A DNA stretch of 44,033 nucleotides from Candidatus Cyanaurora vandensis (GTDB lineage Bacteria > Cyanobacteriota > Cyanobacteriia > Gloeobacterales > Anthocerotibacteraceae). Position 1 is the first letter of the stretch, and the number at the start of each line of letters is the position of its first letter. The notes below the pieces were generated by a model. The model was not told where the DNA came from and did not search any database. It saw nothing but the letters and a program-made list of their open reading frames with translations. The translations under genes and the position numbers were made by a program. The stretch lies in NCBI RefSeq assembly GCF_013285555.1, contig NZ_JAAXLT010000053.1, forward strand, positions 1 through 44,033, written 5' to 3'. Below, one piece after another: positions 9,109-18,242 of the stretch.

Positions 9109-9915
9109 CTATTTGCGGACTACCACCAGCGAACCCAGGAATAACCCAGCCTGGACTAGAACCATCATCGGTCCCGAGGGCGTATTTAGGACCGCCGAGG
9201 CTACTATCCCCACCACTGCCCCGACCACCCCGACCACCGGCGCAATCAGTAACATCTGGATATAACTTTTCGCCACATTGCGGGCCAAAGCCGCCGGGAT
9301 GACGAGGAATGCCGTGACCAACAAGGCCCCAACGAGCTTAATTGCCGTCGCCACCACCCCCGCCAATAACAGGACAAAAACTATCTCAATCGCCCCCACC
9401 GCAAATCCCTGGACCCGGGCTAGGTCCGGCTGGAAATTAATCAACACCTGCGCTTGGAGGGTGAATATCATGAATGCCACCACCAACCCGCCCAACCCCA
9501 GCAATACGCCTAGGTCCACCCAGCCCACCGCCAAGATATCCCCAAACAAAAAAGCCCAGACCTGCCCTTGATAGCCCGGCAACCAACTCAGCAGGACTAC
9601 CCCCAACGCGATGGCAGTCGCGGAGAAAACCCCTAACACGGTATCGGCAGCTTGAGCCGTCTGGTTCTTGACCCAAAGGATCACCAGGGCCGCCGCCATA
9701 CAAAAGCCCGTCAAAAAACCTCCCACCGACCACCCCAACCCTAGGGCCAGCACGACTCCCGGCAGGGCAAAATGGGCCACCGCATCCGCAAAAAAAGCCA
9801 TGCGTTTGAGGATAACTAGCGTCCCCAGGAGCGGACAGACCACCCCGAGCAACACCGCCCCCAGCAAAGCCCGGACCATAAAAGGATACTGGAGCAGGTC
9901 AATTAAGTTCGCCAT
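9109..9915 (-). CDS. znuB: ABC-3 family metal transporter permease (ZnuB/MntB-like)
   Basis: The 268-residue membrane protein has seven to eight hydrophobic helices and the signatures of the Zn/Mn ABC-3 permeases. These include the N-terminal PFMVRALLGAVLLGVVCPLL, the coupling segment KRMAFFADAVAHFALPG and the later VGALLVTAFLVIPAALA. It overlaps the ATPase gene upstream (9899-9915). It would import Zn2+ or Mn2+ with the ATPase at 9899. The choice of metal is not visible, and no substrate-binding lipoprotein gene occurs in this window. Confidence 0.88.
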   Translation of the reverse strand: MANLIDLLQYPFMVRALLGAVLLGVVCPLLGTLVILKRMAFFADAVAHFALPGVVLALGLGWSVGGFLTGFCMAAALVILWVKNQTAQAADTVLGVFSATAIALGVVLLSWLPGYQGQVWAFLFGDILAVGWVDLGVLLGLGGLVVAFMIFTLQAQVLINFQPDLARVQGFAVGAIEIVFVLLLAGVVATAIKLVGALLVTAFLVIPAALARNVAKSYIQMLLIAPVVGVVGAVVGIVASAVLNTPSGPMMVLVQAGLFLGSLVVVRK

Positions 9916-10597
9916 AGCCCCCAGGCGGACGACCCGGATAGGCCAAGGCTAGGTTATGAGCAGAGAGGGCGACCAGGGGCTTACCTTGGGCGATGACGCG
10001 CTGGTTGAGACAGACCACCCAATCCGCCCAGCGCGTGACCCAACTCAACTCGTGACAGACCATCAACATCGTCACCCCGTCGCCACGTAACCGCGCCAGC
10101 AATTCAAATAAATCATCAATCCCGGTACTGTCCAAGCCCGTCGTCGGTTCATCCAGGAGTAATATCCGCCGCTCAGCAATCAGCGCGTGGGCCAAGAGGA
10201 CCCGTTGGAACTCCCCCCCAGAGAGTTTCCCCACGGGCCGCTGGGCAAGATGGGCCATCCCCACTTGGTCCAGAGCCGCCAGACTGGCCCCCTGAAAAGC
10301 CGCCGGCCACCACCAAGACCGCCGGGGACAACCCGCCGCCACTAGTTCCAGGACTGTAAGCGGGAAAGGTTCCGTTGGACGCAAAGCCTGGGGGATGTAG
10401 CCTAGGTCTCCCACCGCCCGGATCTGCCCCCGGTAGGCCACCAGCCCCAGGACCGCCTTGAGGAGCGTCGTCTTACCCGCGCCATTGGGACCAACCAAGG
10501 CACACAGCGTCCCCGGCTGGACCGTAAAACTTACGTCTTTGAGGACCGGACCCCCCGCCCGGTCTACGGTGACGTTTTTAAGACTGAGGACAAACAC
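9899..10597 (-). CDS. znuC: Metal ABC transporter ATPase (ZnuC/MntA-like)
   Basis: This ABC ATPase shows Walker A GPNGAGKT, Q-loop region YIPQALRPTEPF, signature LSGGEFQR, Walker B RILLLDEPT and switch VCHE. It pairs with the overlapping permease gene. The frame is open back to an ATG at 10633, but the codons 10622-10608 form a Fur-type palindrome. A start at GTG 10597 (MFVLSLKNVTVD) gives the usual short N-terminus and leaves the operator outside the gene, so I prefer it. No strong ribosome site marks either start. Confidence 0.85.
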   Translation of the reverse strand: MFVLSLKNVTVDRAGGPVLKDVSFTVQPGTLCALVGPNGAGKTTLLKAVLGLVAYRGQIRAVGDLGYIPQALRPTEPFPLTVLELVAAGCPRRSWWWPAAFQGASLAALDQVGMAHLAQRPVGKLSGGEFQRVLLAHALIAERRILLLDEPTTGLDSTGIDDLFELLARLRGDGVTMLMVCHELSWVTRWADWVVCLNQRVIAQGKPLVALSAHNLALAYPGRPPGGYGELN

Positions 10598-10607
10598 AGG
10601 CTTTAAA

Positions 10608-10622
10608 CGAGAATTATTCTCA
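10608..10622. promoter_or_regulatory. Fur/Zur-type 7-1-7 palindrome
   Basis: On the minus strand the site reads TGAGAAT-A-ATTCTCG, a 7-1-7 inverted repeat close to the Fur-family consensus TGATAAT-N-ATTATCA. It lies 10 bases before the preferred GTG start of the metal ABC ATPase gene. Metal-dependent repression by a Zur, Fur or MntR-like protein is inferred from this position. Confidence 0.65.
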
Positions 10623-10639
10623 TTCTTGCACAAAAAATG

Positions 10640-11380
10640 CTAACTGGTAGGCTTGACGCGGTCGAGGATTAGTTTGACGAAGATGGGAATTAAAAAAGCC
10701 CCCAGGGTCAGGGTAATGGAGATTGTTTTTGGGACCTCCACCCCCCAGTAGCTTACCAAGAGCTTGATCCCCACCAGACCCACCACCAGATAGGCGATTT
10801 CTTCCAGGGACGGGAACCACTCCAGGACGCGGGTGAGGATCATAGCTGAGATGCGGAGGGCAAGAATCGCAAAGACCGAGGCCACCAGGATCAAGAGATA
10901 TTTATCGGTATAGGCAATCGCCACCAGGATCTGGTCAATGGCAAAGGCAGCATCGGCAAATTCGACGCTGACCACCGTACTCCAAAAAGGACTCAAGCCC
11001 AGGAAAGTAAAAACCGGGACTTCCATCGCTGAGCCCGCTGCATCCTGCGCCTGTTTTTTACGCCAGAAGTGGGACACACACAAATAGACGAGATAGCCGC
11101 CGCCGATGATTTTAGTCTCTGGAATCAAGAGGAGGACCGCCGCGAAGATCACCGCCAAAAACCGGAACGTGTAGGCTCCGACCAAGCCATAGGTGAGGGC
11201 CTTAGCCCGTTCTTCTTTGGGTAACTTACTCGTCATCACTGCCAAGATTGCCGCATTGTCAAAGCTCAAGACCCCTTCTAAGAGGATCAAGGTCAGCACC
11301 AACGGGATGTCCTCCGTTGAGAACTGATAATTCGTGATGTTTTGCAGCACTTGCCCCGCTTGCTGCCACACAAAATCCAT
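10640..11380 (-). CDS. TerC-family integral membrane protein
   Basis: The 246-residue protein has about seven membrane spans and the TerC hallmarks: EGVLSFDNAAILAVM early on, and VEFADAAFAIDQILVAIAYT in the second half. The acidic residues in these two segments are those thought to bind metal. Members act in Mn2+ export or in metallation of secreted proteins; a plant relative is needed for thylakoid biogenesis. The gene lies between the acyltransferase and the metal ABC genes on the same strand, with six to ten base gaps, so a shared metal-homeostasis context is plausible. Substrate not shown. Confidence 0.85.
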   Translation of the reverse strand: MDFVWQQAGQVLQNITNYQFSTEDIPLVLTLILLEGVLSFDNAAILAVMTSKLPKEERAKALTYGLVGAYTFRFLAVIFAAVLLLIPETKIIGGGYLVYLCVSHFWRKKQAQDAAGSAMEVPVFTFLGLSPFWSTVVSVEFADAAFAIDQILVAIAYTDKYLLILVASVFAILALRISAMILTRVLEWFPSLEEIAYLVVGLVGIKLLVSYWGVEVPKTISITLTLGAFLIPIFVKLILDRVKPTS

Positions 11381-11390
11381 GGGTCTCTCT

Positions 11391-12074
11391 TCAAGACGAT
11401 TTCTCTAGTTTAGTCTGTGCCTGGGTCCGCAGGTCAGGGGGAGTCTCGTTGACGACATCGCCCAAAGCCCGTTGGATATCCGCTGTCAGTTGACGGATGC
11501 CTTCTTTGGGAGCTAAGGACAGGTAATCGCGGACCTTGAGTGGGGCTTGGACATAGACCTCAATCCGGCTGCGAAACCGTAAAACCCGGTCTGAGTAGAC
11601 ATAGCGCACAGGGATGACGGGTAAATCTAGCTCAGGAGCTTCTTTTTGACAACTGAGGGCGAGCCACGCCGCGCCCGGTTTGAGGGGATGGACTTCGTCG
11701 GGGGCGTAGTAGTACAGGTTGCCTTCCGGGAAGATGACCAAGACCTGTTGGGCCAAGACCAATTCCTGGCAATGGCGCACCGCCGAGGCATTGGGCCGCT
11801 GGGTGTTGATTGGGAAGGCTCCTAAGCGTTTCATGAACCAACTCTGCAACCCGACAAACTCATCCTGGGTCGTCAAGAAGCGCAGTAATCGGCGCGGGAA
11901 TAGGCAATAGGTGACAAAGGCATCCCAGCGGGAGCGGTGGACCGGGGCTAGGATAATCGGTCCTCTCGTCGGGAGGTGCTCCGTACCGTGCAGGTGTACG
12001 TCGAAGTAGAGGAACATGAACAGGCTGTGAATGGGTCTGAGCAGCGTGGACAGCCAGGGCGAAATGTAGGACAT
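11391..12074 (-). CDS. plsC: 1-acyl-glycerol-3-phosphate acyltransferase (PlsC family)
   Basis: The 227-residue protein shows the acyltransferase blocks of the LPLAT family: HRSRWDAF (HX4D type, catalytic His and Asp, about residues 47-52) and FPEGN (about 115-119). A hydrophobic N-terminal stretch suggests membrane association. It would transfer an acyl chain to lysophosphatidate in phospholipid or galactolipid precursor synthesis. It precedes terC by 10 bases on the same strand. Exact acyl-acceptor specificity is not visible. Confidence 0.85.
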   Translation of the reverse strand: MSYISPWLSTLLRPIHSLFMFLYFDVHLHGTEHLPTRGPIILAPVHRSRWDAFVTYCLFPRRLLRFLTTQDEFVGLQSWFMKRLGAFPINTQRPNASAVRHCQELVLAQQVLVIFPEGNLYYYAPDEVHPLKPGAAWLALSCQKEAPELDLPVIPVRYVYSDRVLRFRSRIEVYVQAPLKVRDYLSLAPKEGIRQLTADIQRALGDVVNETPPDLRTQAQTKLEKSS

Positions 12075-12230
12075 CGGATTTGCTCTTACTGCCCTAAATG
12101 TAAGGGTTTACCGACTGACTCCGAACGCTGGGTAGGACAGTTGCTAATGTGCGCTCTAGCTAACTGTGGCGTGCCCCCACGCTGAGTATCCGGTCCGCTG
12201 GACTTTGGCCCCCCAGAGGCCAGCCTCCAC

Positions 12231-13322
<1,092 letters not shown>

Positions 13323-13760
13323 TCAAAGGTCCACTTCGTCGTCCTCGTCCCAGTCGGTCAGGACCACATCCGAGAGGACATCGCGGGTCGGGGTATGGAC
13401 TTCGGACTGTCGTTCTTCTTCGCGCTCTGAGATTGGGTCTGAGAGGGGCCGTAGGGAAAGGATACGTCCGTCTAGGACTAGGTTGAAGCGGGGTCGCTCG
13501 TTTTCAGGTGCGTCCAACTCTAAATAATCAAAACTATTGACATTGAGGTAAAGCGTCCGGTTGACGACCACAGTGGCGCAGGAGGGGTCGCAGTAAACTT
13601 CCATCACGTAACCTTCACCCCGGCGGTACACCTGCCCCTGACGGATCTCTTCATAACTAACGCGCCCCAAGTCCTCCAGGAGGCGCAACATATCCCGTTT
13701 GTTCACAACAATGCCAGCATCAATAATGCAGGGGGCCAAGGAGGGAGCGTTATGGGTCAT
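13323..13760 (-). CDS. Conserved cyanobacterial hypothetical protein
   Basis: The protein (145 residues from the ATG at 13760; the frame is open to an ATG at 13817) has the patterns IIDAGIVVNKRDMLRLLEDLG, VMEVYCDPSCATVVVNRTLYLNVNSFDYLEL and an acidic tail. I recognise it as a widespread small cyanobacterial protein without a known role. The ATG at 13760 is chosen because the homologous region begins right after it and an AGG lies upstream, while the 13817 ATG has no ribosome site. It abuts tgt, so the two are probably cotranscribed. Confidence 0.72.
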   Translation of the reverse strand: MTHNAPSLAPCIIDAGIVVNKRDMLRLLEDLGRVSYEEIRQGQVYRRGEGYVMEVYCDPSCATVVVNRTLYLNVNSFDYLELDAPENERPRFNLVLDGRILSLRPLSDPISEREEERQSEVHTPTRDVLSDVVLTDWDEDDEVDL

Positions 13761-13848
13761 GGGCCATACCTGAAGATGGGATACGCACGGCGGCGTAGAT
13801 TCCCCACTATTATTCATCAGTTTTTAGGCAACCGCAAGTTAGTTACCC

Positions 13849-14955
13849 CTAGCTGAGCACCAGATTATCGCGGTGGACCACCGTAGACGGGAGTTCAATA
13901 TCCCCCAATAGCTGCTGAATTTCAGTCGTCTGTTTACCCAAAATGCGCTGTAGATCCAGACTGCTATAGTTCACCAGCCCCCGCGCTAACTCCCGGCCCT
14001 GACTGTCACAGAGATACACTAGGTCCCCGTCTTGGAATTCGCCCTCCAACTGGGTAATCCCCGCCGGGAGGAGGGATTTTTGTCTGTTGAGGACCGCCAC
14101 CACCGCCCCGGGGTCCAAAAAAAGCCGTCCCCTGGGCACCAACCCGTAGGCAATCCAACGTTTACGCGAGGGGGTGCACTGGGGCTGGGGGTTGAAACGG
14201 GTCCCGACGGGTTTACCCTGCACCAGATCCCGCAAACTCTGGGGCTGGGCACCATCACTGATGATCGTCGTGACCCCGCTTTGCGTCGCAATCCGGGCCG
14301 CCTCTAGCTTGGTACTCATCCCCCCCGTCCCCCAACCACTCCCGCCACGGGTGGCCTGCTGCAACATCTCCGCCGAGATACGGTCTACTTCTGTAATCAA
14401 GCGGGCCGTGGGGTCAAGACGCGGGTTAGCCGAATAAAACCCCGCCACATCGGTCAGCAATACCAGTAATCGCGCCGAGAGTAGACTCGCCACCAATGCC
14501 GATAACGTATCGTTATCACCAAAAGTCAGTTCATTGACTGCCACGGTGTCATTTTCGTTAACAATCGGGATAACCCCGAGACTCAACAAGGCCTGGAATG
14601 TGCGTTGGGCATTGAGGTAACGGTTACGCTCTGCCAAGTCACTCCTAGTCAAGAGGACTTGAGCAATCGTGCAGTGGTTCGCCCGAAAGAACTGCTCATA
14701 CCAACTCATCAACAGTCCCTGGCCCACTGCCGCCGCCGCTTGCTTCAGGGCAACCGTCGTGGGCCGCTCCTTGAGCCCCAACCGCTCCGCCCCTACCCCA
14801 ATCGCCCCCGAAGAGACTAGAACTACCTGCCACCCAGTCTGTTGAATCGCGGCTAAGGTCTGAGCTAACTCCGCCAACCGCCCCAACTGTAATCGCCCGG
14901 TGCGTCCATCGGTCAGCGTGGAAGTCCCAACTTTAACAACCAACAAATTTGTCAT
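13849..14955 (-). CDS. proB: Glutamate 5-kinase with PUA domain
   Basis: This enzyme phosphorylates glutamate in the first step of proline synthesis. The amino-acid-kinase domain starts at LLVVKVGTSTLTDG and includes VSSGAIGVGAERLG, the LLLTDVAGFYSANPR-like region and the GGMSTKLEAARIA block. A C-terminal PUA domain (about residues 270-360) is present. I choose the ATG at 14955 (367 residues, the usual ProB length). The frame extends upstream to 15045, but that extension would overlap the divergent marR gene and adds residues foreign to the family. Confidence 0.93.
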   Translation of the reverse strand: MTNLLVVKVGTSTLTDGRTGRLQLGRLAELAQTLAAIQQTGWQVVLVSSGAIGVGAERLGLKERPTTVALKQAAAAVGQGLLMSWYEQFFRANHCTIAQVLLTRSDLAERNRYLNAQRTFQALLSLGVIPIVNENDTVAVNELTFGDNDTLSALVASLLSARLLVLLTDVAGFYSANPRLDPTARLITEVDRISAEMLQQATRGGSGWGTGGMSTKLEAARIATQSGVTTIISDGAQPQSLRDLVQGKPVGTRFNPQPQCTPSRKRWIAYGLVPRGRLFLDPGAVVAVLNRQKSLLPAGITQLEGEFQDGDLVYLCDSQGRELARGLVNYSSLDLQRILGKQTTEIQQLLGDIELPSTVVHRDNLVLS

Positions 14956-15001
14956 CGTTTTAATAGTATCCTGCTCCTCACTTAAACTGTTCAGAGTTAA
15001 G

Positions 15002-15019
15002 TAGTATAATATTAAATCA
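15002..15019. promoter_or_regulatory. Probable MarR operator upstream of marR
   Basis: The sequence TAGTATAATATTAAATCA matches the perfect palindrome at 15513-15532 in 14 of 18 positions. It lies 14 bases before the marR start and faces proB on the other side. An inverted repeat, ACTTAA...TTAAGT (14980-15002), adjoins it. Autoregulation by the MarR protein is inferred. Confidence 0.55.
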
Positions 15020-15033
15020 CTTAGCTCTGAACC

Positions 15034-15486
15034 ATGGGAACACATTATCAGGGCACCGCCGCCGCAACCTTGGCCCTCGACGCCTATATCAAGCTGGTCC
15101 GGGCGACCGAGACCCTAAGTGCGCGTATCCACCGCCCTCTAGCCCAAGCCGATTTGACCGTCAGTCAGTTCGGGGTCCTTGAGGCCCTCTGGCACCTCGG
15201 GCCACTGTGTCAACGGGACCTAGGGGCGAAACTGCTCAAGAGTGGCGGCAATATCACGCTGGTCGTGGATAACTTGGAAAAGCGGGGCTTGGTCCAACGG
15301 GAACGAGGAACCACCGACCGCCGTTTCATTAGTGTCCACCTCACCGCCACGGGTTCTAGCCTGATCCAGCAACTCTTCCCGGCCCATGTGGAGCGCGTCG
15401 TGGCAAACCTTTCCCCCCTGTCCTCAACGGAACAGGAGCAACTGGCCCAGCTATGTAAAAAGCTCGGGCTAGATTCAGCAAACTAA
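15034..15486 (+). CDS. MarR-family transcriptional regulator
   Basis: The 150-residue winged-helix protein has the MarR layout: an N-terminal dimerisation helix, LTVSQFGVLEALWHLGP, a recognition helix region LAKLLKSGGNITLVVDNLEKRGL-like, and the wing RERGTTDRRFISVHLT. It is divergent from proB and 69 bases upstream of a pirin gene. Three related AT-rich palindromes surround the two genes (15002, 15484, 15513), which points to local control of pirin and of itself. No conserved redox cysteine is seen, so the signal is unknown. Confidence 0.9.
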   Translation: MGTHYQGTAAATLALDAYIKLVRATETLSARIHRPLAQADLTVSQFGVLEALWHLGPLCQRDLGAKLLKSGGNITLVVDNLEKRGLVQRERGTTDRRFISVHLTATGSSLIQQLFPAHVERVVANLSPLSSTEQEQLAQLCKKLGLDSAN

Positions 15487-15512
15487 TTTAATATTGAAAT
15501 TTCTCTTTTTGA

Positions 15513-15532
15513 ATAGTTTAATGTTAAACTAT
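15513..15532. promoter_or_regulatory. Perfect palindrome before the pirin gene
   Basis: ATAGTTTAATGTTAAACTAT is a perfect 9-2-9 inverted repeat, 23 bases before the pirin ATG. A diverged copy (13 of 18 positions) starts at 15484. Size, symmetry and position are typical of a MarR binding site. Confidence 0.7.
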
Positions 15533-15555
15533 ATTTATCCTGACTGGAGTAAACT

Positions 15556-16245
15556 ATGTTAGTCAGACGGTCTCAAGAGCGCGGTCATGCCCGCCACGGT
15601 TGGCTTGACAGTTACCACACCTTTTCGTTTGCCAATTACTACGACCCGGCGCAGATGGGCTTTCGTGCCCTCCGGGTCATCAACGAGGACCGCGTTGCCC
15701 CAGCCCAGGGTTTCCCCCCCCACAGTCACCGGGACATGGAGATCCTGACCTATGTACTAGCGGGGAGCCTCCAACACAAGGACAGTCTCGGCAACGGGGC
15801 CATCGTTACCCCCGGTGAAGTCCAACGCATGACCGCCGGGACGGGCGTGACCCACAGTGAGTACAACGCCTCGACCACTGATCCCGTACACCTCCTCCAA
15901 ATCTGGGTCTTACCTGCGGCCCAAGGACTCAAGCCGAGCTACGAACAGCAAGCTTTCCCCCTCGCCGAGAAACAGGGTCAGTTGCGCTTGGTGGCAAGTC
16001 AAGAGGGGCGGGCGGGGTCTGTCACTATCCATCAGGACCTGGATTTATATGTCACTGTTCTGGCACTGGGTGAAACCGTTACCCATCCCCAACGCCCCAA
16101 CCGTCACCGCTGGGTCCATATCGCCCGAGGTACGGTGAATGTAAATGGTCAGTCCCTCCAAGCCGGAGACGCCGCCCAAATTAGTGATGAAGTGGTACTG
16201 GAAGGTATTGACGCCGCCGAGGTTCTGATCTTTGACCTAGCTTAG
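15556..16245 (+). CDS. Pirin-family bicupin protein
   Basis: The 229-residue protein is a pirin (YhaK/YhhW type). Visible hallmarks are GWLDSYHTFSFANYYDP near the start, the metal-binding segment PHSHRDMEILTYVLAG, and GEVQRMTAGTGVTHSEYN. The Fe2+ ligands would be the two histidines of HSH, a later His and a Glu. Some members oxidise quercetin; others are redox-responsive or of unknown role. The upstream MarR gene and palindrome suggest induction by a small molecule. A strong hairpin ends the unit at 16253. Confidence 0.9.
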   Translation: MLVRRSQERGHARHGWLDSYHTFSFANYYDPAQMGFRALRVINEDRVAPAQGFPPHSHRDMEILTYVLAGSLQHKDSLGNGAIVTPGEVQRMTAGTGVTHSEYNASTTDPVHLLQIWVLPAAQGLKPSYEQQAFPLAEKQGQLRLVASQEGRAGSVTIHQDLDLYVTVLALGETVTHPQRPNRHRWVHIARGTVNVNGQSLQAGDAAQISDEVVLEGIDAAEVLIFDLA

Positions 16246-16252
16246 TTACAGC

Positions 16253-16296
16253 GTGGGTCGTGGTCGTGAGACCTAACTACCCGACCCACCCTTTCT
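16253..16296 (+). terminator. Terminator hairpin after pirin
   Basis: GTGGGTCG at 16253-16260 pairs with CGACCCAC at 16282-16289, and an inner GGTC-gtga-GACC hairpin stacks within. CCTTTCT follows. It closes the marR-pirin unit. Confidence 0.65.
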
Positions 16297-16390
16297 AAGG
16301 CTATAAAATACGAGAAAGGACCGGAAACCGTGAGATAAAGAACCTAGCCATGCTTATCCGCAACTCGAATCTAGACGAGGCAATGCTGTA

Positions 16391-16813
16391 ATGTTCAGCC
16401 ACACCCTCAAAACCTCTGCTTCACCAGAAGCTATTTGGGCCATCTGGGCTGATGTGGAAAATTGGTCAGCATGGGATACTGAACTTCGTAATGCACATCT
16501 GGAAGGCTCTTTTGTCTTGGGAGCGCGGGGAAAGTTGACCGCTAAGACAGGCTCAGTCTCCACCTTTACTATTTCGCAACTGAATTTGAAACAAAGTTAT
16601 ACCTTCACCTGTCAATTGCCATTTTGTCGTTTGAATGTATATCGTTATCTTAGTGACCGAACTAATGGTACTTACTTTACCCATGAAATTTCATTTGAAG
16701 GTCCCTTAGCTTTTTTATTTTCACGAATTCTGGGTAGACAATTTCAAGCCGTGCTACCTAGCGTTATGGAAAACCTAAAACAGCTAGCTGAAACCAGAAA
16801 CCCAACGTCATGA
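16391..16813 (+). CDS. SRPBCC-fold (polyketide cyclase/START-like) protein
   Basis: The 140-residue protein has the SRPBCC pattern: an N-terminal strand, SPEAIWAIWADVENWSAWD, then hydrophobic strands and a long C-terminal helix (VMENLKQLAE). Such proteins bind small hydrophobic ligands in a helix-grip cavity. The start ATG at 16391 has GAGG about 10 bases upstream. Its TGA overlaps the ATG of the recombinase gene (ATGA at 16810-16813), so translation is coupled. Ligand unknown. Confidence 0.78.
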   Translation: MFSHTLKTSASPEAIWAIWADVENWSAWDTELRNAHLEGSFVLGARGKLTAKTGSVSTFTISQLNLKQSYTFTCQLPFCRLNVYRYLSDRTNGTYFTHEISFEGPLAFLFSRILGRQFQAVLPSVMENLKQLAETRNPTS

Positions 16814-17940
16814 CCTTTGACCGGATGGACCTCAAAATTGCCCAGTGTAACCAACGGCTGAAGCTCGCTCGCATTGGGGTCCGGGTCTATCGCAAGGAGC
16901 AACGGTTATTGCTTAGGGCGACTTTCCCGCCCCGACCGGGTTCAACTCGGACTGCTGCCTATCAACAATGGCTCGCGCTGGGTACCTACGCCAGTGCCGA
17001 GGGTTTGAAACATGCCGAAGCTCTGGCGAAAACAATTGGTGGCGACTTAGCGCGGCGGGTTTTTGATTGGACCCCCTACTTGAAACGGCAGCAACCACTC
17101 CCGGAACGTCCCCTAAGCGAACAACTGGCAGCTTTTCGAGACTATTTTTTAACCGAGCAGGGCTACAGTCTGAGTACCCTCCAATCCACCTATGTGCCCT
17201 ACTTCAACCAACTCACCCGCACCGCTACGGCTTACCCGCATCTAGATCTCAAAACCCTGATTGAACGAACCCTCCGCGAAGTCCCCGCGCAACCTAGAGG
17301 CCGTCAACTGGCTTGCACCGCCTTTCGGCAATTCTTGCTATTTGTGGGTTTGGATGCCAGTGATTTAGGTCGCTATCGCGGTAGTTATAACCAACGTCAA
17401 CAGGTACCACGCCAACTGCCCGACGATGCCACAATTGCCCAATGGTATCAGCGCATCCCCAACCCCCACTGGCGGCTAGTCTACGGCTTGATGGCAACCT
17501 ACGGACTCAGACCCCACGAATGTTTCAGCGTAGACCTCACCCCGCTCCAATCGGGTCAGTCCGTCCTCTGGGTAGGGCAGGAGACCAAGACTGGGGCACG
17601 GGAGACCTGGCCCTTTTATCCCGAGTGGGTGGAACAATTTGCCCTAGTGACCAGTACCTTACCCACGGTCCTCCCCGGTACGCCTGCTAAGGCTCTTGGT
17701 AAGCGGGTCAACACCCAGTTCTACCGTTATCGCATACCCTTTAATCCCTACTTGTTGCGCCATGCTTGGGCGGTACGAACGATTCACTTTGGTCTCGATA
17801 GTTCGTTGGTCGCCCCGATGATGGGCCATAGCGTCCAAGTCCATACCGGGGTCTATCACCATTGGTTGACGCGCCGGGACCAACAGGCAGCAGTGGAACG
17901 GGCTTTGCCCACGGCTCCTGCCGCACCAAAAAATTATTAA
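16810..17940 (+). CDS. Tyrosine recombinase / integrase-like protein
   Basis: The 376-residue protein shows an N-terminal arm or DNA-binding region (about 1-95), a SAM-like core-binding domain (about 100-190) and a catalytic domain. Catalytic residues are visible: Arg in YGLRPHE, a box PYLLRHAW with the second Arg, GHS with the His, and a Tyr in GVYHHW. The usual first His of the HxxR box is Tyr here (YLLR), a change known in some members. No attachment repeats or phage genes are seen nearby. It overlaps the SRPBCC gene by four bases and converges with the small gene at 17937. It resembles stand-alone cyanobacterial integrase-like genes more than a prophage integrase. Confidence 0.8.
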   Translation: MTFDRMDLKIAQCNQRLKLARIGVRVYRKEQRLLLRATFPPRPGSTRTAAYQQWLALGTYASAEGLKHAEALAKTIGGDLARRVFDWTPYLKRQQPLPERPLSEQLAAFRDYFLTEQGYSLSTLQSTYVPYFNQLTRTATAYPHLDLKTLIERTLREVPAQPRGRQLACTAFRQFLLFVGLDASDLGRYRGSYNQRQQVPRQLPDDATIAQWYQRIPNPHWRLVYGLMATYGLRPHECFSVDLTPLQSGQSVLWVGQETKTGARETWPFYPEWVEQFALVTSTLPTVLPGTPAKALGKRVNTQFYRYRIPFNPYLLRHAWAVRTIHFGLDSSLVAPMMGHSVQVHTGVYHHWLTRRDQQAAVERALPTAPAAPKNY

Positions 17941-18128
17941 GCGAGAGCATTCTTAAAATTCAGTTGCCGACGCCGCGCCGCAAAACCGCCGTACTCCTGA
18001 GCCAATTCATAGGAGGCAAAAACACAGAGAATTTGTTTATTGGGATAGCGGTCACACTGGGCGTGTAACTCGATACCCTGCTCAGTATGATAGACCGTAA
18101 AAATCGGCTCTTTCACATGACGCTCCAT
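17937..18128 (-). CDS. Small conserved-looking hypothetical protein
   Basis: The 63-residue protein has an excellent ribosome site (GGAGGAAGGG directly before the ATG at 18128). Its sequence is hydrophilic with one clear helix (SYELAQEYGGFAARRR). The stop overlaps that of the convergent recombinase gene by two to three bases. No family is recognised. The strong start signal is the main reason to call it. Confidence 0.6.
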   Translation of the reverse strand: MERHVKEPIFTVYHTEQGIELHAQCDRYPNKQILCVFASYELAQEYGGFAARRRQLNFKNALA

Positions 18129-18242
18129 CCCTTCCTCCAGCTATGAACTGAGTTACTTGCAACTCTTTGTTAAGAATAAAAAATTGTTGAGGACGTGACC
18201 ATCCGGTAAAGCCCGTAGGTGCTTACTATTCATGCGTTTAGC

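Noticed and set aside
11976-12185. Plus-strand frame with YCPKCKG and a later C...C pair, suggesting a zinc-ribbon protein
   Set aside because: It overlaps the start of plsC on the other strand, has no ribosome site, and the cysteine spacing does not form a complete site.
14956-15045. A longer N-terminus for proB
   Set aside because: The extension crosses the marR start and operators and has no counterpart in glutamate kinases; the ATG at 14955 gives the normal length.
16810-17940. Prophage or integrative-element boundary marked by the integrase
   Set aside because: Neighbours are ordinary chromosomal genes, no direct repeats or tRNA flank it, and codon use looks like the surroundings.
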